From: an uncultured cyanobacterium
GTDB taxonomy: Bacteria > Cyanobacteriota > Cyanobacteriia > Cyanobacteriales > Nostocaceae
Direction: 5' to 3'
DNA: 64,000 nucleotides
Assembly (NCBI GenBank): GCA_903848645.1
Contig: CAINGU010000040.1
Coordinates: 1 to 64,000, forward strand
The notes under the pieces are model-generated. The model ran no database searches and was not told the origin of the DNA. It was given only the letters and a program-made list of their open reading frames with translations. The position numbers were made by a program, and so were the translations under genes. Numbering within the stretch: position 1 is the first letter of the stretch; each line of letters starts with the position of its first letter. Positions 38,403-48,776 of this stretch are shown one piece after another.

Positions 38403-38651
38403 CTAATCATCTGCTAAAGTTTCCAACTCATCAGAAATCAAATTTTGCCAATCTTCATCACAATGGGAATGTAAATGAATTGAAGCTACCAGTAATTCTG
38501 AAAGTATTTTACCCTTTTGGCGATCGCTTAATTCAGAAAGTTGTAATTGGTTAACCAGAGAAATCACATTTTGGCATTCTTCCTGTAATTCCATTAGTAA
38601 ATGATTAAGCGTTGAATTTTCACTGCTAATTTTTTGTTTTGCGAGTGTCAT
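38403..38651 (-). CDS. Small helical protein of unknown function
   Basis: 82 residues, predicted almost entirely helical (STLNHLLMELQEECQNVISL, SDRQKGKILSELLVASIHLH), with an acidic C-terminus. Not recognised. Its ATG overlaps the stop of the upstream 38651-38839 gene (TAATG), so the two are translationally coupled, which supports both being real. Location inside a toxin-antitoxin islet suggests a related function, but there is no sequence proof. Confidence 0.6.
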   Translation of the reverse strand: MTLAKQKISSENSTLNHLLMELQEECQNVISLVNQLQLSELSDRQKGKILSELLVASIHLHSHCDEDWQNLISDELETLADD

Positions 38652-38839
38652 TAGTTTTTCCCCAATCTTTTTAACGCTTGTTTTATTCCTTGTTCAAAAG
38701 CCTTGATTTCCTTTTCCCAATGATTCATCAAACCCGGATCTGGAAAATCCTTCTCTAATTCTATCCCAATTTTTTCTTTGTGTTCAGCAATACGAGATTC
38801 CAAAGATGATATTGCTTTCTTAAAATGACTCTTCCCCAT
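38651..38839 (-). CDS. Small basic helical protein of unknown function
   Basis: 62 residues from ATG 38839 (GKSHFKKAISSLESRIAEHK... ending KQALKRLGKN), helical and rich in Lys and Glu. Not recognised. A longer frame from 38881 would start inside the duplicated acnB-end sequence and is unlikely. It is coupled by TAATG to the 82-residue gene downstream. Confidence 0.6.
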   Translation of the reverse strand: MGKSHFKKAISSLESRIAEHKEKIGIELEKDFPDPGLMNHWEKEIKAFEQGIKQALKRLGKN

Positions 38840-38860
38840 AAAATATAAATTATAACATTC

Positions 38861-38965
38861 AGGTGAGCCATCAAGACCCACCCTAATTACATTATACCAA
38901 AGCCGCCTGTTCCTCCTTACTAATCACCCTCCCCTCATCTTGAAAACCAGCAATTTGATCAAAGT
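38861..38965. repeat. acnB 3'-end repeat, intact copy
   Basis: Counterpart of 37488-37588, covering the last 25 or so codons of acnB and about 30 bases beyond the stop. The two copies are direct repeats about 1.37 kb apart, on either side of the small-gene islet. Confidence 0.85.
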
Positions 38966-41522
38966 TCAAATAGCGATACAAATCATCAGCAAAAGGATGA
39001 ATTCTTTCTGCGACAATATCCAAATATTCCTGAACATTAGGAAGCCTTCCCAACAACGCACAAACTGCTGCTAATTCCGCCGAACCTAAATACACTTGAG
39101 CGCCTTTACCCATGCGATTATTGAAATTACGAGTTGAGGTAGAAAACACAGTTGTATTATCATCAACTCGCGCCTGATTTCCCATACATAAACTGCATCC
39201 GGGAATCTCAGTTCTCGCCTTTGCAGCCACGAAAACATCATAAACACCTTCCGCCTTTAATTGGTGTTCATCCATGCGAGTTGGGGGTGCAATCCATAAC
39301 CGCGCTTTCACCTCACCTGCACCTTCTAAAACCTTCGCAGTTGCTCGATAATGTCCGATATTTGTCATACAAGAACCGACAAAAACTTCTTGTACAGGAT
39401 CATTGGCAACTTCCGATAATAACTTAACATTATCTGGATCATTGGGAGCAGCTACAATTGGTTCTGTGATTTGGCTTAAATCAATTTCAAGTATTTCTGC
39501 ATATTCCGCATCAGCGTCAGCAGATAATAACACGGGATTGGCTAACCATTCCTCCATTTTTGCCACGCGACGCATGATAGTTCTGGCATCACTATAACCC
39601 CGTGCTACCATATTACTTAAAAGGGCAATATTGGAACGTAAATATTCCGCAATTGTCTCTTCACTTAACTTAATTGTACAACCTGCACAAGAACGTTCTG
39701 CGGAAGCGTCGGTTAATTCAAAAGCTTGTTCAACTTTCAAATTTGGTAAACCTTCAATTTCCAAAATCTTGCCAGAGAAGATGTTTTTCTTGTTCTGCTT
39801 TTCGACAGTTAACAAACCTTTTTGCATGGCTACATAAGGAATGGCATTGACAACATCCCTCAGCGTTATTCCTGGTTGCAATTCTCCTTTAAACCGGACT
39901 AATACCGATTCTGGCATATCCAAAGGCATGACACCCAATGCACCAGCAAACGCAACTAAACCAGAACCCGCAGGAAAGGATATTCCTAACGGGAAGCGAG
40001 TATGAGAATCTCCACCTGTTCCCACGGTGTCGGGTAATAACATCCGGTTTAACCAGGAGTGAATGATACCATCCCCAGGACGCAACGCCACACCACCACG
40101 GGAGGAAATGAAGTCTGGTAATTCTTGGTGGGTTTTAATATCCACAGGTTTGGGATATGCGGCTGTGTGACAGAAACTTTGCATTACTAAGTCTGCACTG
40201 AAACCTAAACAAGCAAGTTCTTTTAATTCGTCTCTTGTCATTGGTCCCGTAGTGTCCTGAGAACCCACTGTAGTCATGATGGGTTCGCAAGATGTTCCCG
40301 GACGTACTCCAGGCAAACCAGCGGCTTTCCCGACCATTTTCTGCGCCAATGTGTAGCCTTTGCCTGTGTCGGCTGGGGCTTGGGGACGGATAAATAAAGT
40401 GCTGGGTTCTAAACCTAATGCTTGACGGGTTTTATCGGTGAGGGTACGCCCAATTAGTAGGGGAATGCGTCCACCAGCGCGAACTTCGTCTAAAATGGTG
40501 TCAGGTTTGAGGCTGAAGGTGGAAATTATTTCTCCTGCGGCGTTAAGAACTGTTCCTTTGTAGGGATAAATGGTAATTACGTCACCGGTTTCCATTTTGC
40601 TGACATCGCATTGAATGGGTAATGCACCGGCATCTTCGGCTGTGTTAAAAAAGATAGGAGCGATCGCACTTCCTAAAATATAACCCCCAGCCCGTTTGTT
40701 TGGCACAAAGGGAATATCATTGCCCAAATGCCATAATACAGAATTGATTGCAGACTTGCGCGAAGAACCTGTACCCACGACATCACCGACGTAAGCAACG
40801 GGAAATCCTTTTTTCTTTAACTCTGCAATGGTTTCTAAACTTCCCGGTTGACGAGTTTCTAACATCGCCAAAGCGTGTAAAGGAATATCTGGTCTGGTTG
40901 TAGCGTGGGTTGCCGGTGATAAGTCGTCGGTGTTAGTTTCTCCGGGAACTTTGAAAACGGTAACAGTGATAAATTCTGGTAATGTGGGACGCGAAGTAAA
41001 CCATTCTGCTTCTGCCCAGGAGTTTACCACTTGTTTGGCGTAGGGGTTGGTTTTCGACAATTCCAAAACATCATGGAAAGCATCATACACCAACATGATT
41101 TTGCTGAGGGCGTTGGCTGCATAAGCGGCGATTTGTTCTCTTCCTTCTCCTCCCATAACCAAGGGTGTTTCTGAAGATTCTGATACAGAACTGCTGGAAA
41201 CTTGGAGTAAATCAATTAAGGATTGAACATTGTAACCACCAATCATCGTTCCCAGTAATTCTACTGCGTCAACTGGTGAAACTAAAGGACTGGTAATTTC
41301 TCCTTTCGCAATTGCAGTCAGAAATCCAGCTTTTACATAAGCAGCTTGATCTACTCCGGGGGGAATGCGTTCCTGTAATAAATTTAATAATAACTCTTCT
41401 TCCCCTGTGGGGGGATTTTTCAGTAATTCACACAATGCTGATGTTTGTTGCGCGTCTAATGGTAAGGGAGGAATACCCAGTTGAGCGCGTTCGGCAACCT
41501 GTTGACGATATTCTTGTAGCAT
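38892..41522 (-). CDS. acnB: Bifunctional aconitate hydratase 2 / 2-methylisocitrate dehydratase
   Basis: 876 residues, normal for AcnB: HEAT-like N-terminal domain (about 1-160), swivel domain ([39 protein letters not shown]) and the catalytic domains. The [4Fe-4S] ligands are in [11 protein letters not shown] and [10 protein letters not shown]. It interconverts citrate and isocitrate in the TCA cycle and supplies 2-oxoglutarate for nitrogen assimilation. The C-terminus ends [13 protein letters not shown]. The 3' end is the source of the duplicated fragment at 37488. Confidence 0.97.
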   Translation of the reverse strand: MLQEYRQQVAERAQLGIPPLPLDAQQTSALCELLKNPPTGEEELLLNLLQERIPPGVDQAAYVKAGFLTAIAKGEITSPLVSPVDAVELLGTMIGGYNVQSLIDLLQVSSSSVSESSETPLVMGGEGREQIAAYAANALSKIMLVYDAFHDVLELSKTNPYAKQVVNSWAEAEWFTSRPTLPEFITVTVFKVPGETNTDDLSPATHATTRPDIPLHALAMLETRQPGSLETIAELKKKGFPVAYVGDVVGTGSSRKSAINSVLWHLGNDIPFVPNKRAGGYILGSAIAPIFFNTAEDAGALPIQCDVSKMETGDVITIYPYKGTVLNAAGEIISTFSLKPDTILDEVRAGGRIPLLIGRTLTDKTRQALGLEPSTLFIRPQAPADTGKGYTLAQKMVGKAAGLPGVRPGTSCEPIMTTVGSQDTTGPMTRDELKELACLGFSADLVMQSFCHTAAYPKPVDIKTHQELPDFISSRGGVALRPGDGIIHSWLNRMLLPDTVGTGGDSHTRFPLGISFPAGSGLVAFAGALGVMPLDMPESVLVRFKGELQPGITLRDVVNAIPYVAMQKGLLTVEKQNKKNIFSGKILEIEGLPNLKVEQAFELTDASAERSCAGCTIKLSEETIAEYLRSNIALLSNMVARGYSDARTIMRRVAKMEEWLANPVLLSADADAEYAEILEIDLSQITEPIVAAPNDPDNVKLLSEVANDPVQEVFVGSCMTNIGHYRATAKVLEGAGEVKARLWIAPPTRMDEHQLKAEGVYDVFVAAKARTEIPGCSLCMGNQARVDDNTTVFSTSTRNFNNRMGKGAQVYLGSAELAAVCALLGRLPNVQEYLDIVAERIHPFADDLYRYLNFDQIAGFQDEGRVISKEEQAALV

Positions 41523-41966
41523 GGTTTAGATTGTGATCCTGTAATGTCTTGCTTTCTTTATTTTATTGTAAGGGAATTGTTACAGGAGTTACTGGTAAAC
41601 GAATTTGTCAGAAACAAACAATTTATAGATTCTAATCTTTATTCTCGGTAATTTACTATAGTTACAAAATAAATAATTCCCGAAGAATTAGAAACTTCAA
41701 CACAAGAATAACTTAATCAAGTCTATGAAATAATTAAATTTCTTGCATAAACTGAGGACGATTTTTCTAGCTGCTAAAACTTCTTGGATAATTCGTTGTT
41801 TAGTAGCTTCATTAATGAGACTCATATTTTCTCAAATATGGGAATTTTCTCAAATAATTAGCAGTGAAAGGTTCAGATTCCTGACTTTTTTAAGAAATCA
41901 GGGATATTTTTGTTAACGTCTTCAAAGTAAGATAGTGTATCATTGTCTTTTTTCTCAAAATTTACT
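41523..41966. other. Intergenic region between divergent acnB and dapL
   Basis: About 440 AT-rich bases. It should hold both promoters. On the minus strand a 42-codon ORF (41697-41825, beginning MSLINEATKQRIIQEVLAAR) is open, and on the plus strand fragments such as IPEELETSTQE are broken by stops. They look like remains of small antitoxin-type genes; I do not call them as genes. Confidence 0.4.
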
Positions 41967-43202
41967 ATGGCTACGATTAACGACAACTACCTGAAACTCA
42001 AAGCTGGTTATCTGTTTCCGGAAATTGCGCGACGGGTAAATGCTTTCGCCCAAGCTAACCCTGATGCTAAAATCATTCGCTTGGGGATTGGTGATGTTAC
42101 CGAACCCTTACCAGAAGCTTGTCGGACAGCGATGATTAAAGCTGTGGAAGATATGGGCGATCGCTCAAGTTTTAAAGGATATGGACCAGAACAAGGTTAT
42201 GCTTGGTTAAGGGAGAAAATTGCCACCCACGACTTCCAAGCCAGGGGAGCAGCCATAGAAGCCGATGAAATCTTCATTTCCGACGGTTCTAAATGCGATT
42301 CCGGCAACATCCTCGATATTTTTGGCAAAAATAACATTATCGCCGTTACAGACCCAGTATACCCCGTTTACGTAGATACTAACGTCATGGCGGGTAACAC
42401 CGGAGATGCTAACGAAAAAGGTGAATATGGTGGTTTAGTTTATTTACCTGTCACCGCAGAAAACAATTTTACGGCTGAAATTCCTCACCAAAAAGTTGAT
42501 TTAATTTATCTTTGCTTTCCTAATAATCCCACAGGTGCAACTGCAACGAAAGAACATTTACAAGCATGGGTAAATTATGCCAAAGCTAACGGTTCAATTA
42601 TCTTCTTTGATGCCGCTTACGAAGCATTTATTACCGATCCTACCTTACCTCATTCTATTTTTGAAATCGAAGGCGCGAGGGATTGTGCCATTGAATTCCG
42701 TTCTTTCTCTAAAAATGCAGGTTTTACCGGAACTCGTTGCGCTTTAACTGTTGTTCCCAAAACCCTCACAGCTAAAGCCGCTGACGGTTCTAATGTGGAA
42801 ATTTGGAAACTCTGGAATCGTCGTCAGTCTACCAAATTTAATGGTGTTTCTTACATTATTCAACGGGGTGCAGAAGCGGTTTATTCAGAAGCAGGACAAG
42901 CACAAATCAAAGCTTTGGTAAACTTCTATTTAGACAATGCTAAAATCATCCGCGAAGAACTTACAAATGCTGGGTTAAATGTTTATGGTGGCGTAAATGC
43001 TCCTTATGTATGGGTACAAACTCCCCATGGTTTATCCAGTTGGGAATTTTTCGATAAGTTATTAGAAACTGTGAATGTAGTGGGAACTCCCGGTTCTGGT
43101 TTTGGGGCTGCGGGTGAGGGTTATTTCCGCATTTCTGCGTTTAATAGTCGGGAAAATGTCGAAGCAGCTATGAAGCGGATTACCTCTAAGTTTAAGGTGT
43201 AG
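41967..43202 (+). CDS. dapL: LL-diaminopimelate aminotransferase DapL
   Basis: 411 residues, the family length, from ATG 41967 (an in-frame TTG lies at 41943). PLP-dependent fold-type I aminotransferase that converts tetrahydrodipicolinate directly to LL-diaminopimelate for lysine and peptidoglycan synthesis; cyanobacteria and plants use this route. Features: [39 protein letters not shown] and the PLP-lysine region [14 protein letters not shown]. Complete. Confidence 0.97.
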   Translation: MATINDNYLKLKAGYLFPEIARRVNAFAQANPDAKIIRLGIGDVTEPLPEACRTAMIKAVEDMGDRSSFKGYGPEQGYAWLREKIATHDFQARGAAIEADEIFISDGSKCDSGNILDIFGKNNIIAVTDPVYPVYVDTNVMAGNTGDANEKGEYGGLVYLPVTAENNFTAEIPHQKVDLIYLCFPNNPTGATATKEHLQAWVNYAKANGSIIFFDAAYEAFITDPTLPHSIFEIEGARDCAIEFRSFSKNAGFTGTRCALTVVPKTLTAKAADGSNVEIWKLWNRRQSTKFNGVSYIIQRGAEAVYSEAGQAQIKALVNFYLDNAKIIREELTNAGLNVYGGVNAPYVWVQTPHGLSSWEFFDKLLETVNVVGTPGSGFGAAGEGYFRISAFNSRENVEAAMKRITSKFKV

Positions 43203-43222
43203 AATATTCGACATCTCCGGTA

Positions 43223-43352
43223 GATTTTGGATTTACGTTAGCGAAGCGTACGCAGCGCAGCGAGTATTTTGGATTAATTCCCCCCTGAAGGCGCGGGGCT
43301 TGTCCCGAAAATTCTAGGGTCCAAAATCTAAAATCCAAAATCTAAAATCTTT
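43223..43352. repeat. Dispersed repeat cluster upstream of uvrA
   Basis: Contains GATTTTGGATTT (43223 onward), the GTTAGCGAAGCGTACGCAGC block, a C/G-rich dyad (CCCCCCTGAAGG, GGGGCTTGTCCC) and a run of CCAAAATCTAAAATCC units (43321 onward) complementary to the opening. Each piece is a common intergenic repeat type in Nostocales. Confidence 0.6.
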
Positions 43353-43474
43353 CGGTGTAGAAGAAGAGTTAGATATTTTTTGCCCATGGTGGAAAATTAT
43401 CTCTACTATAACCTGAGCAAAGATAGTATTATTAAGGATTGTTTCACTGTGCAACCTTTCCTTAACCTGTCAAT

Positions 43475-46417
43475 ATGTCAGAAAATCTAGCTGCTTCTTT
43501 AAACGATGTGCTGCCAAACGCTCACAATAGCCAGAATACTATCCGCATTCGGGGCGCTAGGCAGCATAATCTGAAAAATATTGATTTGGAATTACCCCGC
43601 GATCGCTTGATTGTTTTTACTGGCGTTTCTGGTTCGGGTAAGTCGTCTTTGGCCTTTGATACCATTTTCGCTGAAGGACAACGCCGTTATGTGGAATCTC
43701 TGAGCGCCTATGCTCGGCAATTTTTGGGACAGTTGGATAAACCGGATGTGGAAGCAATTGAAGGTTTAAGTCCGGCAATTTCCATTGACCAAAAATCAAC
43801 TTCCCATAATCCCCGTTCGACGGTGGGAACGGTGACGGAAATTTATGATTATTTGCGATTGTTATATGGTCGCGCTGGTGAACCTCATTGTCCAATGTGC
43901 GAGCGCTCTATTGCCCCTCAGACCATTGACCAGATGTGCGATCGGATCATGGAACTGCCCGACCGTACCCGCTTCCAAATTTTAGCCCCTGTAGTCCGGG
44001 GAAAAAAGGGAACTCACCGTAAATTAATTTCTGGTTTAGCCGCGCAAGGATTTGTTCGCATTCGGGTAAATGGAGAGGTGCGAGAGCTATCAGATTCCAT
44101 CGAGTTAGATAAAAATAACACACATACTATAGAACTGGTTATTGACAGATTAGTTAAAAAAGATGGTATTCAAGAGCGTTTGGTAGATTCCCTCGCAACC
44201 TGTCTTAAGCAATCTCACGGAATTGCAGCAATCGAGGTATTGAAAGATACATTGGATAAGATAGCGCTGGAGCGACCTGATAGTAAGTATATATCAACTG
44301 GGGCAGAAAATCAAGATATTTCTGCACAAGAATTACCCACAGAAATGGTATTTTCTGAAAACTTTGCTTGTCCCGAACATGGTGCGGTAATGGAAGAATT
44401 ATCTCCCCGGTTGTTTTCTTTTAATTCCCCTTATGGTGCTTGTCCCCATTGTCACGGTATCGGGACTTTAAGAAGATTTTCCCCGGAGTTGGTTGTCCCT
44501 AATCCAGATTCGCCCATGTATGCAGCGATCGCACCTTGGTCAGAAAAGGAAAACTCCTATTATTTGGAGTTGCTGTATGCTGTGGGGTTGAATTATGGCT
44601 TTGAGTTACAAACTCAATGGGGGAAGTTGACACCAGAACAGCAAAAAGTTGTTTTGTATGGAGAAGAAAACAAGAAAACTACAGAAGAGAAAAAGCAGAG
44701 TTTCAAAGGTGTCATTCCCATTTTACAAAGACAGTATGAAGGGGGAACAGAGTTAGTTAAACAGAAATTAGAAGAATATTTAATTGACCAACCTTGTGAA
44801 GTTTGTGGTGGGAAAAGATTAAAACCCGAAGCTTTAGCTGTGAAGTTGGGACAATATGGGATTTTAGATTTTACCAGTGTTTCTATTCGGGAATGTCGGG
44901 AAAGAATCGAAAAATTAAAATTGAGCGATCGCCAAACCCAAATAGCCGATTTAGTTCTCAGAGAAGTTAGAGCCAGATTACAATTTTTATTAGATGTTGG
45001 CTTAGATTATCTCACCTTAGATCGTCCCGCCATGACATTATCAGGAGGAGAAGCCCAACGCATTCGGTTAGCGACACAAATCGGTTCGGGACTAACAGGA
45101 GTTCTTTACGTTTTAGATGAACCAAGTATTGGTTTACATCAACGAGATAACGGACGATTACTCAAAACCTTAACCAAATTACGCGACTTAGGAAATACCT
45201 TAATAGTCGTCGAACATGACGAAGAAACTATCCGTGCCGCTAACTATATAGTTGATATTGGACCTGGAGCAGGAATTCATGGTGGAAATATTATTTCCGA
45301 AGGAAGTTTAGAGAACTTACTCAATGCTGAAGAATCTTTAACTGGTGCTTATTTATCAGGAAGAAGAGTCATCAATACTCCAGCCAAAAGAAGAGAAGGA
45401 AACGGCCGGGCTTTAACTATTAGAAATGCTCATCGGAACAACTTACAAAATATAGATGTAGAAATTCCCTTGGGGAAACTTGTTTCCGTCACAGGTGTTT
45501 CCGGTTCAGGAAAATCTACCTTAATTAACGAATTACTTTATCCAGCATTACAACATCATTTACTGAAAAAAGCTCCTTTACCCAAAGATATAGATGAAAT
45601 CAAGGGTTTAAACTGCGTTGATAAAGCCATTGTCATTGACCAATCACCTATTGGGAGAACGCCCCGTTCTAACCCCGCAACCTACACCGGAGTTTTCGAT
45701 ATCATTCGTGATGTTTTTTCCCAAACTGTAGAAGCCAAAACTAGAGGTTACAAACCTGGACAATTTTCTTTCAATGTCAAAGGTGGACGTTGCGAAGCTT
45801 GTAGTGGACAGGGTGTAAATGTCATCGAAATGAATTTTCTCCCTGATGTTTATGTGCAATGTGAAATTTGCAAAGGTGCGAGATATAACCGGGAAACTCT
45901 CCAAGTTAAATATAAGGATAAATCAATTTCTGATGTTTTGAATATGACCGTTGAAGAAGCTTTAGATTTTTGTCAAAACATTCCCAAAGCAGTAACCAGA
46001 TTACAAACTTTAGTAGATGTTGGTTTAGGTTATGTGCAATTGGGACAACCAGCTACAACTTTATCTGGTGGAGAAGCGCAACGGGTGAAATTAGCAACGG
46101 AATTATCTCGACGTGCGACAGGAAAAACACTTTATTTAATTGATGAACCTACCACAGGTTTATCTTTTTATGATGTCCACAAATTGTTGGATGTTTTACA
46201 AAGATTGGTAGATAAAGGAAATTCAATCTTAGTCATTGAACATAACTTAGATGTAATTCGTTGTTCTGATTGGGTCATAGATTTAGGACCCGAAGGCGGA
46301 GATAAAGGCGGAGAACTTATTGCGGCAGGAACGCCAGAAGATGTGGCAAAAAATCCCCGTTCTTATACTGGTCAATATTTACAGCAGGTGTTGGAACAAT
46401 ATCCGGCGGTGGGGTGA
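43475..46417 (+). CDS. uvrA: UvrABC excision nuclease subunit A
   Basis: 980 residues. Two ABC ATPase halves: Walker A GVSGSGKSSLAFDTIF (about 49) and GVSGSGKSTLINELL (about 674), with signatures LSGGEAQRIRLATQIG and LSGGEAQRVKLATELS. Zinc modules: CPMC near residue 140, CPHC, CEVCGG, and GGRCEACSGQG...CEICKG near residue 770. It recognises bulky DNA lesions in nucleotide excision repair. Complete; the insert region around PDSKYISTGAENQDISA makes it slightly longer than usual. Confidence 0.98.
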   Translation: MSENLAASLNDVLPNAHNSQNTIRIRGARQHNLKNIDLELPRDRLIVFTGVSGSGKSSLAFDTIFAEGQRRYVESLSAYARQFLGQLDKPDVEAIEGLSPAISIDQKSTSHNPRSTVGTVTEIYDYLRLLYGRAGEPHCPMCERSIAPQTIDQMCDRIMELPDRTRFQILAPVVRGKKGTHRKLISGLAAQGFVRIRVNGEVRELSDSIELDKNNTHTIELVIDRLVKKDGIQERLVDSLATCLKQSHGIAAIEVLKDTLDKIALERPDSKYISTGAENQDISAQELPTEMVFSENFACPEHGAVMEELSPRLFSFNSPYGACPHCHGIGTLRRFSPELVVPNPDSPMYAAIAPWSEKENSYYLELLYAVGLNYGFELQTQWGKLTPEQQKVVLYGEENKKTTEEKKQSFKGVIPILQRQYEGGTELVKQKLEEYLIDQPCEVCGGKRLKPEALAVKLGQYGILDFTSVSIRECRERIEKLKLSDRQTQIADLVLREVRARLQFLLDVGLDYLTLDRPAMTLSGGEAQRIRLATQIGSGLTGVLYVLDEPSIGLHQRDNGRLLKTLTKLRDLGNTLIVVEHDEETIRAANYIVDIGPGAGIHGGNIISEGSLENLLNAEESLTGAYLSGRRVINTPAKRREGNGRALTIRNAHRNNLQNIDVEIPLGKLVSVTGVSGSGKSTLINELLYPALQHHLLKKAPLPKDIDEIKGLNCVDKAIVIDQSPIGRTPRSNPATYTGVFDIIRDVFSQTVEAKTRGYKPGQFSFNVKGGRCEACSGQGVNVIEMNFLPDVYVQCEICKGARYNRETLQVKYKDKSISDVLNMTVEEALDFCQNIPKAVTRLQTLVDVGLGYVQLGQPATTLSGGEAQRVKLATELSRRATGKTLYLIDEPTTGLSFYDVHKLLDVLQRLVDKGNSILVIEHNLDVIRCSDWVIDLGPEGGDKGGELIAAGTPEDVAKNPRSYTGQYLQQVLEQYPAVG

Positions 46418-46467
46418 TTTTTTCTCATGCAAAGACGCAAAAAAAGAAAAGAAATAAGCAGTGAGGC

Positions 46468-46473
46468 TATAAT
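46468..46473 (+). promoter_or_regulatory. Putative -10 box of the AlbA_2-ParA operon
   Basis: A consensus TATAAT lies 48 bases upstream of the ATG at 46522. No good -35 box is visible. The gene start itself has a strong AAGGAG (46509-46514) at proper distance. Confidence 0.35.
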
Positions 46474-46521
46474 ATTAATGCACAATAAAAAGGTAACGAG
46501 TTATGAATAAGGAGAAGTTAA

Positions 46522-47715
46522 ATGAATGATCAGGAGTTAGAAATTCTCCTAAATAATATGGAATCAGATCGAGTGGAACGTAAGGCTTCAATATCCGATA
46601 GAGGTAAACTTTGTGAAGCAATTTGTGCATTTGCTAACGATTTACCCAATCATCAAAAATCAGGAGTTTTATTTATTGGGGTTAATGATAATGGAACTTG
46701 TGCGAACCTGACCATAGATGATAAACTTCTGCTGACACTTTCAGGGATGCGAGATGATGGCAATATCTTGCCTTTTCCATCAACAATTGTCCAAAAACGC
46801 AATATTGGCGGATATGAACTGGCAGTTGTAATTGTAGAACCATCGGATGCTCCTCCTGTACGTTTTAAGGGACGAGTTTGGATTAGAGTAGGTCCCCGCA
46901 GAGCTACTGCAACAGCAGAAGAAGAACGTCGTTTAGCTGAAAAAAGACGTTCCAAAGATTTACCTTTTGATTTAAGACCTTTAACATCAGCAAGTTTAGA
47001 TGATCTCGATTTAGAAATTTTTCGTCGAGTTTATTTACCCTCATCTTTAGCAAATGATGTTTTGGAAGAAAATCAACGTTCAGTTGAACAACAACTCAAA
47101 TCAATGCGGTTTGCCACAATTGATGCGTTATCTAAACCAACTATTTTGGGTGTATTAGTTATTGGTAATGACCCTAGACAATTCGTTCCCTCGGCCTATA
47201 TTCAATTTCTTCGCATTGATGGTACTGAGTTAACTGACCCAATTAAAGATCAAAAAGAAATTGGTGGTGCGCTTCCAGATTTGTTGCGAATGCTAGACGA
47301 AATTTTTCAAGTCAATATATCTGTTGCTACTGATATTACTGCCCAACCAATTGAGTTACAACAACCTGATTATCCCATAGTTGCCTTACAACAATTAGGA
47401 AGAAATGCCGTCATGCACCGTACCTATGAAGGGACAAATGCACCAGTGAGAATTACCTGGTTTAATGACCGGATCGAAATTCAAAATCCTGGTGGACCTT
47501 TTGGTCAGGTAAATCGGCAAAACTTTGGTCAACCAGGGATAACTGACTATCGCAATCCTCATCTGGCTGAAGCCATGAAAAATCTTGGTTATGTGCAGCG
47601 ATTTGGTTTAGGAATTGAACTTGCTCGTCAGCAACTTCTAAAAAATGGCAATCCCCCTCTGGAATTTACTGTAGAAGATGCCCATGTTTTGGTAACACTG
47701 AAAAGAAAATCATGA
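46522..47715 (+). CDS. AlbA_2 (Schlafen-type) and HATPase_c_4 ATP-binding protein
   Basis: 397 residues. N-terminal AlbA_2/Schlafen-like domain (about 1-130: ESDRVERKASISDRGKLCEA, SGVLFIGVNDNGTC, VWIRVGPRRATATAEEERRL), then a RecG-C-like GHKL ATP-binding domain (about 250-390) with N-box LGRNAVMHRTYEG and ITWFNDRIEIQNPGGPFG. Such proteins are usually annotated as ATP-dependent transcriptional regulators; related Schlafen-fold domains act on nucleic acids, some in phage defence. Its stop overlaps the ParA-like gene (ATGA, 47712-47715). Role unknown. Confidence 0.88.
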   Translation: MNDQELEILLNNMESDRVERKASISDRGKLCEAICAFANDLPNHQKSGVLFIGVNDNGTCANLTIDDKLLLTLSGMRDDGNILPFPSTIVQKRNIGGYELAVVIVEPSDAPPVRFKGRVWIRVGPRRATATAEEERRLAEKRRSKDLPFDLRPLTSASLDDLDLEIFRRVYLPSSLANDVLEENQRSVEQQLKSMRFATIDALSKPTILGVLVIGNDPRQFVPSAYIQFLRIDGTELTDPIKDQKEIGGALPDLLRMLDEIFQVNISVATDITAQPIELQQPDYPIVALQQLGRNAVMHRTYEGTNAPVRITWFNDRIEIQNPGGPFGQVNRQNFGQPGITDYRNPHLAEAMKNLGYVQRFGLGIELARQQLLKNGNPPLEFTVEDAHVLVTLKRKS

Positions 47716-48746
47716 GTGCAAAGATTATTGCTTTCTTTAATAACAAGGGAGGAGTTGGTAAAACTTCCTTAGTCTATCACTTGGCATGGATGTATCAAGA
47801 TTTAGGATTGCGAGTAGTTGCTGCTGATCTAGACCCCCAAGCTAACCTTACCACTGCTTTTTTAGATGAGGAACGCTTGGAACAAATTTGGTTAGGAAAT
47901 AGTAAACCAACAACTGTCTTTGATTGTGTACAACCATTATTAAAAGGTATTGGTGATATTGATAATCCACATTTAGAATATATCCAAGAATCTGAGAACT
48001 TAGCTCTTTTAGTTGGAGATTTAGCTCTTTCTGGTTTTGAAGATGAGCTTTCAGCACAGTGGCCTAATTGTCTTGGTGGAGGTGGACAAGAAAGAGCTTT
48101 CCGCGTAATTTCTGCTTTTTGGAGGATTCTCCAACAAACAGCCGTTAAACACCAAGCAAATGTAATATTGATGGATTTGGGACCCAATTTAGGAGCAATA
48201 AATCGTGCAGCCTTAATTGCTGCTGACTATGTTGTTGTTCCCCTTGCACCAGATTTATTTTCTCTCCAAGGCTTGCGTAACCTTGGACCTACATTAAGAA
48301 CTTGGCGTGCAGAGTGGCAAGAAAGATTATCCAAAACAAATTCTTCAGGGAAAAAAAGTTTAGCAAAGGATTTACAACTTCCCCAAGGAACAATGCAACC
48401 TGTTGGTTATGTTGTTTTACAGCATTCAGTTAGATTAGATCGTCCAGTTAAAGCTTATGAACGTTGGATTGCTCGTATTCCCACAGTTTATAGAGAAGAT
48501 GTTTTAGATCAGCCTGGTGAAAATCTAGTTTCTATCGAAAATGATCCAAATTGTTTAGCCTTACTTAAAAACTACCAAAGTTTGATGCCAATGGCTCAAG
48601 AAGCTCATAAACCGATGTTTTGCTTAAAACCTGCTGACGGTGCTATTGGCGCTCATACTAAGGTAGTGAGAAATGTTTATGAAGATTTTAAAAAATTAGC
48701 TTATAAAATAGCCGAAAGGACACAAGTTGACATTCCCCAAATATAA
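47712..48746 (+). CDS. ParA-family AAA ATPase
   Basis: 344 residues with deviant Walker A KGGVGKT (12-18), AADLDPQANLTTAFL and the Walker B-like VILMDLGPNLGAINRAAL. The family forms ATP-dependent dimers that bind DNA or membranes; many are partition proteins. There is no ParB or parS next to it, and a chromosomal setting with uvrA and cobT-like genes, so partition of a replicon is unlikely. Start overlap with the AlbA_2 gene shows tight co-expression. It carries an extra C-terminal helical part (about 270-344). The role is inferred to be linked with its partner. Confidence 0.9.
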   Translation: MSAKIIAFFNNKGGVGKTSLVYHLAWMYQDLGLRVVAADLDPQANLTTAFLDEERLEQIWLGNSKPTTVFDCVQPLLKGIGDIDNPHLEYIQESENLALLVGDLALSGFEDELSAQWPNCLGGGGQERAFRVISAFWRILQQTAVKHQANVILMDLGPNLGAINRAALIAADYVVVPLAPDLFSLQGLRNLGPTLRTWRAEWQERLSKTNSSGKKSLAKDLQLPQGTMQPVGYVVLQHSVRLDRPVKAYERWIARIPTVYREDVLDQPGENLVSIENDPNCLALLKNYQSLMPMAQEAHKPMFCLKPADGAIGAHTKVVRNVYEDFKKLAYKIAERTQVDIPQI

Positions 48747-48776
48747 TTAATACTGTATTAATCAACAGGAAAAAAT

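Noticed and set aside
39152-39427. 91-codon ORF antisense to acnB
   Set aside because: Opposite strand of conserved aconitase sequence; no support of its own.
47795-48187. 130-codon ORF antisense to the ParA-like gene
   Set aside because: Long but in the shadow of a conserved ATPase; Cys/Ser/Pro-rich composition typical of antisense frames.
47712-48746. Plasmid-type partition gene parA
   Set aside because: No parB, parS-like repeats or replication gene nearby, and the neighbours are chromosomal housekeeping genes.
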